Assembly (NCBI GenBank): GCA_027490095.1
Contig: JAIXYT010000001.1
Coordinates: 1-64,000, forward strand
DNA length: 64,000 bases
Reading direction: 5' to 3'
Origin: Sphingomonadales bacterium
Lineage (GTDB): Bacteria; Pseudomonadota; Alphaproteobacteria; Sphingomonadales; Sphingomonadaceae
The translations under genes and the position numbers were made by a program. The first letter of the stretch is position 1; each line of letters begins with the position of its first letter. This document shows, one piece after another, positions 7,193 to 16,190 of the stretch. The notes beneath the pieces are model-generated. The model worked only from the letters and a program-made list of their open reading frames with translations, made no database searches and was not told the origin of the DNA.

Positions 7193-10100
7193 ATGACGAG
7201 ACTGCTGGGCGCCCTTCTGCTGGGTGTTGCCGCGCCCCTTTTCGCGCAAGCCCCCGACAAGCCGGTCGAGAAGCCCAAGTGGGACGTGATGACGGGTGGC
7301 GGCGCGCAGCTCGCGACCGTTCCCATCGACGTCACCGAAGGCAGTTGGCTCGACGTCGACGTGAGCCCCGACGGACGGATCATCGCCTTTTCGCTGCTCG
7401 GTGACATCTACACCCTGGCCATCGGCGGCGGCACCGCGATGCGGATTGCGGAGGGACTGGCCTGGGAGGTTCAGCCGCGCTTTTCGCCCGATGGGCGGCG
7501 CATCGCCTTCACCTCCGATCGTGGCGGCGGCGACAACATCTGGGTGATGAACGCCGACGGGACCGACAAGCGGCAGCTGACCAAGGAGGATTTCCGCCTC
7601 GTCTACCAGCCGACCTGGTCACCCGACGGCAAGTTCATCGCGGCAAAGAAGCATTTCACGACCCAGCGCTCGCTCGGCACCGGCGAGATCTGGCTGTGGC
7701 ACGTCTCCGGCGGGGCTGGCCAGCAGCTGGTCAAGCGGCCTTCGGAGCAGCACCAGAAGGAGCTGGGCGAGCCGGTGTTCAGCCCGGACGGCAAGCGCAT
7801 CTATTTCACGCAGAACGTCTCGCCGGGGCCGATCTTCGAATATGCGCAGGATTCGAACAGCGAACTGTTCGCGATTCAAACGGTGGAACTCGCCACGGGG
7901 CAGACGGTGACCGCCGTGTCCGCACCGGGGGGGGCCGTCAGGGCCACGCCTTCGCCCGATGGCACACGGCTCGCCTTCATCCGGCGCGAGCGCGACAGCA
8001 GCAGCCTGTTCGTCCGCGACCTGGCATCCGGCAAGGAGAAGCGGGTGGCGCCGGGCCTCGACCGCGACATGCAGGAAACCTGGGCGGTCACGGGCGTTTA
8101 CCCGAACATCGACTGGACGCCGGACAGCCGCACCCTGATCTATTGGGCGAAGGGCAAGCTGAACCGGGTCGACGCCGATGGCGGCAATGCCCGCCAAATC
8201 CCGTTCCGGGTGGCTGACAGCCGGCAGGTAGTCCCGGCAGTCCACCCCACGGTTGAGGTGGCGCCGGCCCGTTTCACCACGAAGATGGTGCGCTTCGCGA
8301 CCCCCTCGCCCGACGGCCGTACCGTGCTGTTCGAGAGCCTTGGCAAGCTGTGGCTGAAGCCCGCCGCGGGGGGCCCGGCCCGACGCCTTACCGGCGGCGC
8401 CGACACGGCACGTGAGCTCTTCCCCAGCTGGTCGCGCGACGGCCGCCAGATCGCCTATGTGCGCTGGACCGATGCGGGGTTGGGAACGATCCGCATCACC
8501 GGTCCAGGCGGCGGCGCCGGCCGGGACCTGGTCTCGACGCCTGGCCATTATGGCCGGCTCGCCTTTTCGCCCGACGGCAAGACCCTTGCCTTCGAGAAGC
8601 GCCGGGGCGGCGGCGTGACACCGGCCTGGGGCGCGGAAAATCCCGGCATCTGGCGGGTGGCGACCGGCGGCGGCGTGCCCGTGCGTGTGGCGGGCGACGC
8701 AAGCAACCCGCACTTTGGCGCCGCAAACGACCGGTTGTTCGCAAACGGCAGCTCGGCAAGCAAGCAGACGCTTGTCAGCATGGACCTGAACGGCGAGGCA
8801 CGGCGCACCCATGCCAGTGGCGAGATGGCGACCGACTTCCGCGTGTCGCCCGATGGCCGTCATGTCGCGTTCCGGCAGAATTACGAGGCGCATGTGATGC
8901 CGCTCCTGCCGGGGCCGCAGGAGGTGCCGGCGGACGCCCGGGCGACTGCGCTTCCCGTTGTGCGGGCGAGCAAGGGCGGGGCGGATTATTTCGGCTGGTC
9001 GGGCGACGGGCGCCGCCTTGCATGGAGCATCGGGCCAACCCTGATGCAGGCCGACACGGCCGATATGTTCGCGGAGTCGCCGGGTGCAGCCAAGAGCTAC
9101 ACTCCGCCGAGCTCGGGCCTGTCGCTGGCGATGGACGTGGCGGCCGACAAGCCCAAGGGCACGATCGCGCTGGTGGGCGCGCGCATCCTCAGCATGGCAG
9201 CCGACGATGGCGGCGTGATCGAGGATGGCGTGGTGGTGGTGACGGGCGACCGGATCGCGGCCATTGGCCCGCGCGCGACCACGCCGATCCCGGCAGACGC
9301 AACGCGCATCGACGCTACGGCCAAGGTGATCATGCCGGGCCTGGTCGACGCCCACGCCCATGGGCCTGCCGGCAATGGCGGAGACCTCGTGCCGCAGCAG
9401 AACTGGGTGCAGGTGCAGGCGCTCGCGCTGGGCACCACCACCATCCACGACCCCTCCAACCGGGCGAGCGAGATCTTCGCCGCGAAGGAGATGCAGCAGG
9501 CGGGGAGCTATCTGGGCCCGCGCATCTTCTCGACCGGGGAGATCGTCTATGGCGCGAAATCGGCGCGGGTGTTCGCCGAGACCAACAACCTGGATGATGC
9601 GCTGGCCCATGTGCGCCGGCTGAAGGCGCAAGGGGCGCTGAGCATCAAGAACTACAACCAGCCCCGGCGCGAGCAGCGCCAGCAGGTGATCGAGGCGGGC
9701 CGACGCGAGGGGATGCAGGTGGTGGCCGAGGGCGGCTCGCTCTATGGGCTGGGCATTACTCACATCGTCGATGGCAACGCGACCTTCGAGCACAATCTGC
9801 CGCTGGAGACCTTCTACGACGATGTCATCCAGCTGTGGGCGGGCACGAAGGTCAATTACACGCCGACGCTTGTGGTCTCGTTCGGCGGGCTGGGCGCCGA
9901 CCCCTATTGGCGGGCCCACACCGACATCTTCGACCAACCCCTTCTGAAGGCGCACACGCCGCCGGGCGTGCTGGCGGAAAGCCTGAGACGCCCCATCGCG
10001 CCGGAGGACCAGTACTTCGACCGGATCGCGGCGCGCGAGGCCAAGCGGGTGGCCGACAAGGGCATCCTTGTTTCTATCGGCGCGCACGGCCAGCAGCCGG

Positions 10101-10465
10101 GGATCGCTGCGCACTGGGAGCTGTGGAGCTTCGTGCGCGGGGGCATGAGCCCGCTGGAGGCGCTGAAGGCCGGCACCATCGTCCCCGCCCGCTCATTGGG
10201 CATGGCGAAGGACATCGGCAGCCTGGAAGCAGGCAAGCTTGCCGACCTGGTGGTGCTGTCGGCCGACCCGTTGGCAGACATCCGCAACAGCGAGAAGGTC
10301 GTGCAGGTGATGCAGGGCGGGCGCCTCTATGACGCCGCCACCATGAACCAGCTGGCGCCTGTGGCCGTCACGCGCCCGCCGCACTTCTGGGCAGCTAGCC
10401 CCGGCGGCACGGGCGAGGGACAGGGCTGGCGCGCCGGCGACGCGAGCTCCCACGGGCGGCACTAG
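7193..10465 (+). CDS. Exported TolB-like beta-propeller / amidohydrolase fusion
   Basis: 1090-aa protein with a signal peptide (MTRLLGALLLGVAAPLFA). The first 630 or so residues are PD40/TolB-type propeller repeats (FSPDGRRIAFTSDRGG, WSPDGKFIAAKK, FSPDGKRIYF). From about residue 660 a metal-dependent amidohydrolase follows: ALVGARILSM opens it, the metal HxH is in LVDAHAHGP, a lysine-bearing strand LSIKNYNQP follows, and the end is KDIGSLEAGKLADLVVLSADP. The usual late Asp ligand segment reads SIGAHGQQPG. Such proteins are thought to be periplasmic peptidases or amidases; the substrate is unknown. AGGGAG lies 6 bases before the ATG at 7193. Confidence 0.87.
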   Translation: MTRLLGALLLGVAAPLFAQAPDKPVEKPKWDVMTGGGAQLATVPIDVTEGSWLDVDVSPDGRIIAFSLLGDIYTLAIGGGTAMRIAEGLAWEVQPRFSPDGRRIAFTSDRGGGDNIWVMNADGTDKRQLTKEDFRLVYQPTWSPDGKFIAAKKHFTTQRSLGTGEIWLWHVSGGAGQQLVKRPSEQHQKELGEPVFSPDGKRIYFTQNVSPGPIFEYAQDSNSELFAIQTVELATGQTVTAVSAPGGAVRATPSPDGTRLAFIRRERDSSSLFVRDLASGKEKRVAPGLDRDMQETWAVTGVYPNIDWTPDSRTLIYWAKGKLNRVDADGGNARQIPFRVADSRQVVPAVHPTVEVAPARFTTKMVRFATPSPDGRTVLFESLGKLWLKPAAGGPARRLTGGADTARELFPSWSRDGRQIAYVRWTDAGLGTIRITGPGGGAGRDLVSTPGHYGRLAFSPDGKTLAFEKRRGGGVTPAWGAENPGIWRVATGGGVPVRVAGDASNPHFGAANDRLFANGSSASKQTLVSMDLNGEARRTHASGEMATDFRVSPDGRHVAFRQNYEAHVMPLLPGPQEVPADARATALPVVRASKGGADYFGWSGDGRRLAWSIGPTLMQADTADMFAESPGAAKSYTPPSSGLSLAMDVAADKPKGTIALVGARILSMAADDGGVIEDGVVVVTGDRIAAIGPRATTPIPADATRIDATAKVIMPGLVDAHAHGPAGNGGDLVPQQNWVQVQALALGTTTIHDPSNRASEIFAAKEMQQAGSYLGPRIFSTGEIVYGAKSARVFAETNNLDDALAHVRRLKAQGALSIKNYNQPRREQRQQVIEAGRREGMQVVAEGGSLYGLGITHIVDGNATFEHNLPLETFYDDVIQLWAGTKVNYTPTLVVSFGGLGADPYWRAHTDIFDQPLLKAHTPPGVLAESLRRPIAPEDQYFDRIAAREAKRVADKGILVSIGAHGQQPGIAAHWELWSFVRGGMSPLEALKAGTIVPARSLGMAKDIGSLEAGKLADLVVLSADPLADIRNSEKVVQVMQGGRLYDAATMNQLAPVAVTRPPHFWAASPGGTGEGQGWRAGDASSHGRH

Positions 10466-10511
10466 GCCCCGGGCGCTGTTGCGTATGATGTGTGTCGTCT
10501 AGGGAGGAGGC

Positions 10512-10898
10512 ATGCATGTGCCCCCGCCCGAGTCCCGCTCGCTGATGCGCGGCATCTGGCTTGTGCTGGGGCTGGTCGCCACGGCCGCCGGGCTGATCGG
10601 CGCGGTGCTGCCCCTGTTGCCGACGACCCCGTTCCTGATCCTGGCGGCGGCCTGCTTCGCGCGATCGTCGCCCCGGCTCGAGGCGCGCATCCTGGATGAT
10701 CCGCGCTTTGGCCCGATGATCAGGGAGTGGCGGGCGCGCGGCGCCATCCCGCCCAGGGCCAAGCTGCTGGCGGTCGGCGGGATGACCGGCGGCTACACCG
10801 TGTTCCTGCTGGCCTCGAAGCCCGCCCTGCCGCTTGCGCTGCTGGTCGCCGCGCTGATGGCGCTGGTTGCTACCTGGATTCTCAGCCGGCCATCCTGA
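10512..10898 (+). CDS. YbaN/DUF454 family inner-membrane protein
   Basis: 128-aa membrane protein of the YbaN family. The signature is LLPTTPFLILAAACFARSSPR, preceded by a first helix (GIWLVLGLVATAAGLIGAV); the two last helices are at the C-terminus. A strong GGAGGAGG precedes the ATG. Biochemical role unknown in the family. Its end overlaps the end of the EVE-domain gene on the other strand by 17 bases. Confidence 0.85.
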   Translation: MHVPPPESRSLMRGIWLVLGLVATAAGLIGAVLPLLPTTPFLILAAACFARSSPRLEARILDDPRFGPMIREWRARGAIPPRAKLLAVGGMTGGYTVFLLASKPALPLALLVAALMALVATWILSRPS

Positions 10899-11286
10899 GA
10901 ATTGTCGTCCACTCATCGTCGCGAACCGGAACAACCGACAGGCGCGACTGGCGGATCAGCTGAAACTCGGCGAGCGCAGGTTCGGCCTTCATTGCGGCGA
11001 GCGTGACCGGGCGGGCCAGCTTGCGGATCGGCTGTACGCTGACGGCAACCCATTGGCCGCTCTCGTCGGTCGGGTCGGGATAGGCCTCGCGGCTGATCCT
11101 GCAGAGGCCGACCGCCTCCTTGCCAATGTTCGAATGGTAAAAGAGCGCCTCGTCGCCGACATTCATCGCCCTTAGGTGGAGGCGGGCGGCGTTGTTGCGC
11201 ACGCCGTTCCACACCGTCTCGCCCTCGGCCAGCAACTGGTCGAAGCTGTAGACGTCGGGCTCGGACTTCAGCAGCCAGTAGCTCAT
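10882..11286 (-). CDS. EVE domain-containing protein
   Basis: 134-aa single-domain EVE (PUA-like) protein. It starts MSYWLLKSEPDVYS, followed by WNGVRNNAARLHLRAM and EALFYHSN, which form the modified-base pocket region in thymocyte nuclear protein 1 relatives. EVE domains bind modified nucleotides in DNA or RNA. The ATG overlaps the stop of the CoxL gene (ATGA), making it the last gene of a three-gene operon. Why an EVE protein is coupled to a molybdenum enzyme is not clear. Confidence 0.88.
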   Translation of the reverse strand: MSYWLLKSEPDVYSFDQLLAEGETVWNGVRNNAARLHLRAMNVGDEALFYHSNIGKEAVGLCRISREAYPDPTDESGQWVAVSVQPIRKLARPVTLAAMKAEPALAEFQLIRQSRLSVVPVRDDEWTTILRMAG

Positions 11287-13571
11287 TCCGCCGCCATCGC
11301 CGGGGTCAGCTGCTGGCAGATGCGCCAGATCTTCTCGGGCGTCGCCGGCATTTCCAGCTGGGTGCCGTCCAGCGCGTCGATGATCGCGTTCATCACGCTG
11401 GGCATCGCGCCGATGGTGCCCGCCTCGCCGCAGCCCTTGGCGCCCAGCGGATTGGTTGGGCTGGTGGTGGGCAGCGTGTCGAAGCCGATTGCCCCAGGCA
11501 TGTCGTCGGCGCGGGGAATGCCATAGTCCATGAAGCTGCCGGTCAGCAGCTGGGCGCTTTCGTCATACACGATGTTCTCGGTCAGCACCTGGCCCAGGCC
11601 TTGCGCAACCCCGCCGTGGATCTGGCCGACCAGCAGCAGGGGATTCACGATGGTGCCGAAATCATCGACCAGGCTGTAGCGGGTCACCTCCACCCGGCCT
11701 GTCTGCGGGTCCACCTCCACCTCGGCGACATGGCAGCCGTTGGGGAAGGTCGGGCGCGGATCGTCCGGCGCGAAACGGGCGCGGCCGTCGAGGGCCTGCG
11801 GGTGCTTGTCGGCGAGCTCCGCGAGGCTCATCGTCGCGTTCGTGGCCCGTCCACGGAACAGGCCATCGGCATAATCCACCTCGTCGCCAAGGTCCTGCTT
11901 GGCGAGCGCGATCCCGCGGGCAACCAGATCGTCGGCGGCCACCAGGCAGGCGCCGCCGCCCCAGGCCATGGAGCGCGAGCCGCCGGTGCCGTTGCCCTGC
12001 TCGAGCCGATCGGTGTCGCCCTGCACGATGCGGACCTGTTCCATGGGAATGCCAAGTCTCTCGGCGGTGACCTGGGCATAGACGGTCTCGTGGCCCTGCC
12101 CGTTGGACTGGGTGCCGACTGCCACTTCGACGATGCCGCCCTTCAGCACGCGGACATCGGCGAACTCGTCGCGCGAGCCGCCGCCGGCAATCTCGACATA
12201 GTAGCACAGGCCCCGGCCATAGCGCTTGCCGCGTGCCAGCGCAGCGGCCTTGCGCGCGGGGAAGCCTGCCCAGTCGGCATTGGCGAGCGCCTTGTCGAGC
12301 ACGGCGGGGAAATCACCCACATCGAAGGTCAAGCCGAGGCCGTTGTCGTGCGGCAGCTCGGTTGGCGTCAGCAGGTTGCGACGACGGATCTCGTCGACGG
12401 AAAGGTTCAGCTCCCGCGCGGCGGCCTCAAGCAGCCGCTCCATGATGTAGGCGCTTTCCGGCCGGCCGGCGCCGCGATAGGCGTCGACTGGCGCGGTGTT
12501 CGTCATCACGCCATGCACCGCATTGTGGATGGCCGGGATCCGGTAGACTCCGCCGATGATTCGGCCGCCGGCAAGCGTCTGGATCGCCGGGCCGAACTGG
12601 GACTGGTAGGCGCCGAGGTCCGACCAGGTCTCCACCTTGAGGGCGGTGATGCGGCCCTGCGCATCGAAGGCGAGCGCCGCGTCCGATTCCATCGCGCGGC
12701 CGTGGGTGTCGGTCTGGAACGCGTCGGAGCGCTCGCCGGTCCACTTCACCGGGCGCCCGAGCATCTTCGCGGCATGCAGCACGAGGGCATATTCGGCGTA
12801 CAGGAAGCTCTTCATGCCGAACCCGCCGCCGACGTCGCCCGTGACGATTCGAAGCTGTTCGGGCGGGCATTTCATGACCATCCCGGCGAGCAGCTGGCGC
12901 ATGCCGGCAACGCCCTGGCTTCCGGTGTGGAGGGTGAAAGCGCTTCCGTCCCAGTCGCCAACGGCGGCGCGCACCTCCATGGAGGTGGGAGCGATCCGGT
13001 TTTGCGTGACCCGCAGGCGTGTGACATGGGCTGCAGCGGCGATCGCTGCGTCGGCGGCAGCCGCCTTGCCGACCTCCCAGTGGAAGACGATGTTGTTCGG
13101 TGCGTCGGGCCAGATGGCGGGGGCGCCGGGCGCCGTTGCCGCCTCGAGGCTGGCAACAGCGGGCAACTCCTCGAATTCGATCTCGATGGCATCGGCCGCC
13201 GCGCGGGCCTGTTCGCGCGTTTCGGCAACGACGAAGGCAATTCCATCACCCACGAAGCGCACCCGGTCCCTCGCGAGAAGCGGCCGGGGTGTCTTGATCG
13301 GGCCCGACAGCGGCACCGCGCAGGGGACGTCGCCATATGCGTCCAGATCCGCGCCCAAATAGACGCCGAGCACGCCAGGCATTGCGCGGGCGGCCGCGGC
13401 GTCGATACGCGTGATGGCCGCATGGCCGTAGGGGCTGCGCAGCGTAACGCCATAGGCCATTCCGGGCAGCTGCAGGTCGTCGGTGTAGCGCCCTCCACCG
13501 GTCAGCAGCCGGGCATCCTCGACGCGCTCCACCGACTTTCCGACGCCTGTCTGGCTGGTCCCGAACTTCAT
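11283..13571 (-). CDS. Xanthine dehydrogenase family, molybdopterin-binding subunit (form II CoxL-like)
   Basis: 762-aa large subunit of a molybdenum hydroxylase (CO dehydrogenase / aldehyde oxidase family). The N-terminal aldehyde-oxidase a/b hammerhead domain begins with VGKSVERVEDARLLTGGGRY. The molybdenum-site loop reads AYRGAGR near residue 365, the form II signature rather than the AYxCSFR of true CO dehydrogenase. The base-catalytic glutamate is in KGCGEAGTIG near residue 710. No FAD or 2Fe-2S subunit gene adjoins it, so partners must be encoded elsewhere or be absent. It overlaps the SDR gene upstream and the EVE gene downstream by 4 bases each. Likely substrate an aldehyde or N-heterocycle; unknown. 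Confidence 0.9.
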   Translation of the reverse strand: MKFGTSQTGVGKSVERVEDARLLTGGGRYTDDLQLPGMAYGVTLRSPYGHAAITRIDAAAARAMPGVLGVYLGADLDAYGDVPCAVPLSGPIKTPRPLLARDRVRFVGDGIAFVVAETREQARAAADAIEIEFEELPAVASLEAATAPGAPAIWPDAPNNIVFHWEVGKAAAADAAIAAAAHVTRLRVTQNRIAPTSMEVRAAVGDWDGSAFTLHTGSQGVAGMRQLLAGMVMKCPPEQLRIVTGDVGGGFGMKSFLYAEYALVLHAAKMLGRPVKWTGERSDAFQTDTHGRAMESDAALAFDAQGRITALKVETWSDLGAYQSQFGPAIQTLAGGRIIGGVYRIPAIHNAVHGVMTNTAPVDAYRGAGRPESAYIMERLLEAAARELNLSVDEIRRRNLLTPTELPHDNGLGLTFDVGDFPAVLDKALANADWAGFPARKAAALARGKRYGRGLCYYVEIAGGGSRDEFADVRVLKGGIVEVAVGTQSNGQGHETVYAQVTAERLGIPMEQVRIVQGDTDRLEQGNGTGGSRSMAWGGGACLVAADDLVARGIALAKQDLGDEVDYADGLFRGRATNATMSLAELADKHPQALDGRARFAPDDPRPTFPNGCHVAEVEVDPQTGRVEVTRYSLVDDFGTIVNPLLLVGQIHGGVAQGLGQVLTENIVYDESAQLLTGSFMDYGIPRADDMPGAIGFDTLPTTSPTNPLGAKGCGEAGTIGAMPSVMNAIIDALDGTQLEMPATPEKIWRICQQLTPAMAAE

Positions 13572-14392
13572 CCTCTGTCTCCCCCTGGGCTTCTGCCCCG
13601 CTCGCCCGCGTGGATGGCTGTCAGCCCTGCCTTATAGTCCGGATGCGTCAGACGATAACCTGTCTCTCGCTCCAACTTGTAGCCTGCGACCGCGCGCCGC
13701 TCGGTCCAGAAGCCGCGCGCCATCGGGCTCAGCTTGGCCAACTCGATGGGCTCCAGCGGCGGAAGCGGCGCGCCAAGCAGGCCGCAGGCGAATTCGGTGA
13801 CATTGCGGGGCTCGGCCGGTAGCCGATCCACCACGTTGAAGATGCCGCGCGCGTTTGCGGCGATGGCCGCCAGCACGGCGCCGGCGATGTCGTCCACATG
13901 GATGCGATTGAATCGATGGCCGGGCCGGTCAACCCGGCGGGCGTGTCCTGAACGCACCTGATCGAGTGCGGAACGCCCCGGGCCATATATGCCCGGCAGA
14001 CGGAAGACGGTGGCGCCCAGCGCCTGCCATCCGAGGTCGGCCTCGGTTCGCGCGCTGCGCCGCCCGCCGCCCACCGGCGCCGATTCGTCGACCCATGCCC
14101 CGCCGGTGTCGCCGTAGACGCCTGTGGAGGAAAGGTATGCGACCATGCCGCCATGGCCCTTCAGCAGGTCGCCGAAACGCTCGAGCATGGGGTCCCGACC
14201 GGTCACGCCGTCGGGCGGCACGGACGAGAGGATGTGCGACGCCGCGCGAATGGCATGAGGCAATGCGGGATCGTCGAAGGCCATGACACCGTCGGCAGCC
14301 CGTCGCTTCACGCCCAACACATCATGGCCTGCCGCGCGCGCGGCCGCTGCGAGTGCGGTTCCGGAATAGCCCTGGCCCAGGATGAGCAGCAT
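13568..14392 (-). CDS. NAD(P)-dependent SDR-type epimerase-like protein (YeeZ-like)
   Basis: 274-aa extended SDR. The dinucleotide motif is LGQGYSGTALA at the N-terminus; YLSSTGVYGD holds the Ser and Tyr region; VFRLPGIYGPGRS and FNRIHVDDIA are typical of extended SDRs. It resembles the YeeZ subgroup, whose reaction is unsettled. The ATG at 14392 begins just before the Rossmann strand MLLILG; the open frame upstream is low-complexity Arg/Ser sequence. It is the first gene of an operon with the CoxL and EVE genes (ATGA overlap). Confidence 0.8.
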   Translation of the reverse strand: MLLILGQGYSGTALAAAARAAGHDVLGVKRRAADGVMAFDDPALPHAIRAASHILSSVPPDGVTGRDPMLERFGDLLKGHGGMVAYLSSTGVYGDTGGAWVDESAPVGGGRRSARTEADLGWQALGATVFRLPGIYGPGRSALDQVRSGHARRVDRPGHRFNRIHVDDIAGAVLAAIAANARGIFNVVDRLPAEPRNVTEFACGLLGAPLPPLEPIELAKLSPMARGFWTERRAVAGYKLERETGYRLTHPDYKAGLTAIHAGERGRSPGGDRG

Positions 14393-14553
14393 AGGGCAGA
14401 CCCTAGCCGCGGATGGGGGCAACCGCCATTCGGATTGACGCGGGCGCGCGGACATTCTGTCCGCCGTCAGCCGGGTGCCGGACCTGCTTCGATGCCGGTG
14501 GTGATGACGGCGACCGGCTTGCACGCTAGGCAGGGCAGGAAGGGAGACACGCG

Positions 14554-15441
14554 ATGACCGATACGACCCAACCGACCGACCGACTGCTCGAAACCGAAAA
14601 CTGGGTCCGCATGTCGGGCGTGAGCCGCCGAGCCGCACTGGGCGGTGGGGCCGCCGCTTTGGGCTATGCGCTGGCTGCCCAGCCGGTGCTCGCCAATCGG
14701 ATCGTCACGCCGACGGACGGGCTGGACGCCGGCATGATCACGTTTCCGGCTTCTGCGGGCTTCACCATGAACGCCTACCGCGCAAAGCCCAAAGGCAAGG
14801 CGAATGCGCCCGTGGTGATCGTGGTGCAGGAAATCTTCGGTGTCCACGAATGGATCCAGGACATCACGCGCCGCTTTGCGGCTGCCGGCTACTACGCCAT
14901 CGCACCCGATCTCTACCAGCGGCAGGGGGATCCCACCAAGGCCGCCGACATCCAGACGCTGTTCAAGACCATCGTGTCCCAGGTGCCCGACGCGCAGGTG
15001 ATGGCCGATCTGGATGCAGTGGCGGTCTTCGCCGGCACCGATGGTGGCAACGCGAAGCGGCTGGGTGTCACGGGATTTTGCTGGGGCGGGCGGATCACCT
15101 GGCTCTATGCCGCGCACAATCCGCAGTTGAAGGCTGGAGTCGCCTGGTACGGGCGACTGACCGGTCAGCCCAATGCGCTGCAGACGAGCGCGCCGATCGA
15201 CCATGCCGCGAAGCTGAAGGCGCCTGTGCTGGGTCTCTATGGTGATCTCGACAAGGGCATCCCTGTAGCCGATGTGGAGGCAATGAACGCGGCATTGAAG
15301 GCCGCCAAGTCGCCGAGTTTCATCCGCCGCTTCCCCGAAGCCGACCACGGCTTTCTGGCGGACTACCGGCCGAGCTTCCACGAGCCCTCGGCAAAGGCTG
15401 CCTGGGCCGATGCGCTCAGCTGGTTCAAGCGGCAGCTCTAG
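14554..15441 (+). CDS. Dienelactone hydrolase family protein with Tat-type leader
   Basis: 295-aa alpha/beta hydrolase. Residues about 24-48 look like a twin-arginine leader (VSRRAALGGG then a hydrophobic stretch to VLA). The mature part has the dienelactone hydrolase marks: VVIVVQEIFGVH, the nucleophile in GFCWGG (Cys near 175), Asp in YGDLDKGIP and His in EADHGF. The family cleaves cyclic lactones or esters; the substrate is unknown. It is convergent with the alpha/beta hydrolase gene, overlapping its end by 4 bases. Confidence 0.88.
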   Translation: MTDTTQPTDRLLETENWVRMSGVSRRAALGGGAAALGYALAAQPVLANRIVTPTDGLDAGMITFPASAGFTMNAYRAKPKGKANAPVVIVVQEIFGVHEWIQDITRRFAAAGYYAIAPDLYQRQGDPTKAADIQTLFKTIVSQVPDAQVMADLDAVAVFAGTDGGNAKRLGVTGFCWGGRITWLYAAHNPQLKAGVAWYGRLTGQPNALQTSAPIDHAAKLKAPVLGLYGDLDKGIPVADVEAMNAALKAAKSPSFIRRFPEADHGFLADYRPSFHEPSAKAAWADALSWFKRQL

Positions 15442-16181
15442 CGGCGGGCCAGCCAGTCGATCATCACCTCGGCAAGTTCGGGCTTGGTTACGCTGGCCAT
15501 GTGATTGCCCGGAATCTCCGCATAGGTGGCGTTCGGAAGCGCAGCAGCAAGGTCCTGCGCCGAGCCGTTGTCCCGGTCGTCCGCCCCGCAGGGGAGAAGG
15601 ATCGGCAGGTCGAGCCCGGCCAGCGCTTGCCGTGGCGTGCTCTGCTGGCCCTTCAGAAGGTGGATGATGGCGTCCGGGTCCTTGACGCTCGCCTTCATGA
15701 AGGCCTCGGCCACGAATTCGGGTGTGCCGCGCGGCCAGCTGCCGCGCCCCTCGATCATGCGGATGAACCATTGGCCGCGGTCGGCCCCACCAACGATTCC
15801 CTTGAGACCCATGCCGGCAAGGATCGCCCCCCTGGGGCGTGCGCCGCGGGCGAGCAGGCGGACGACCGTGCGGGCACCCAGCGAATAGCCGCCCAGCACA
15901 TAATCGGTGCCAAGGCCGAGCTGCCGGATCAGCGCTTCGATATCCATCGCCAGAACATCGGCAGGCCAGGCCTCGGGCGCTGATGGCACATCGCTTTGCC
16001 CATGCCCGCGGAAGTCGGGCAGGATCAGCCGGTAGCCGGCCTCGACCAGGCGGCGGGCCGTGCCATAGCGGATCCAGTTGGTCTCCGCGCTGGAGAACAG
16101 CCCGTGCAGCAGGAGGAGCGTGGGCCCTTCGCCCATTTCGGTGACGTGAAGGCGGGTGCCGTCGAAGCCGTTTGCGAGCAT
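15438..16181 (-). CDS. Alpha/beta fold hydrolase
   Basis: 247-aa cytosolic hydrolase. The oxyanion-hole motif is LLLLHGLFSS, the nucleophile elbow GGYSLGA (Ser near 98), the acid lies in LPCGADDRDN and the His in IPGNHMASV. This pattern fits esterase- or ring-fission-type hydrolases; no specific substrate can be assigned. AGGAG lies 7 bases before the ATG and overlaps the stop region of the DUF1345 gene 9 bases upstream, so the two are likely co-transcribed. Confidence 0.85.
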   Translation of the reverse strand: MLANGFDGTRLHVTEMGEGPTLLLLHGLFSSAETNWIRYGTARRLVEAGYRLILPDFRGHGQSDVPSAPEAWPADVLAMDIEALIRQLGLGTDYVLGGYSLGARTVVRLLARGARPRGAILAGMGLKGIVGGADRGQWFIRMIEGRGSWPRGTPEFVAEAFMKASVKDPDAIIHLLKGQQSTPRQALAGLDLPILLPCGADDRDNGSAQDLAAALPNATYAEIPGNHMASVTKPELAEVMIDWLARR

Positions 16182-16190
16182 GGCCCGCTC

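Noticed and set aside
7619-10114. An 831-codon minus-strand frame opposite the propeller-amidohydrolase gene
   Set aside because: Its translation is low-complexity His/Arg/Ala sequence without domains. The plus strand shows a signal peptide, repeat pattern and metal motif.
11283-13571. Carbon monoxide dehydrogenase
   Set aside because: The active-site loop reads AYRGAGR (form II) rather than AYxCSFR, and no CoxM or CoxS genes adjoin.
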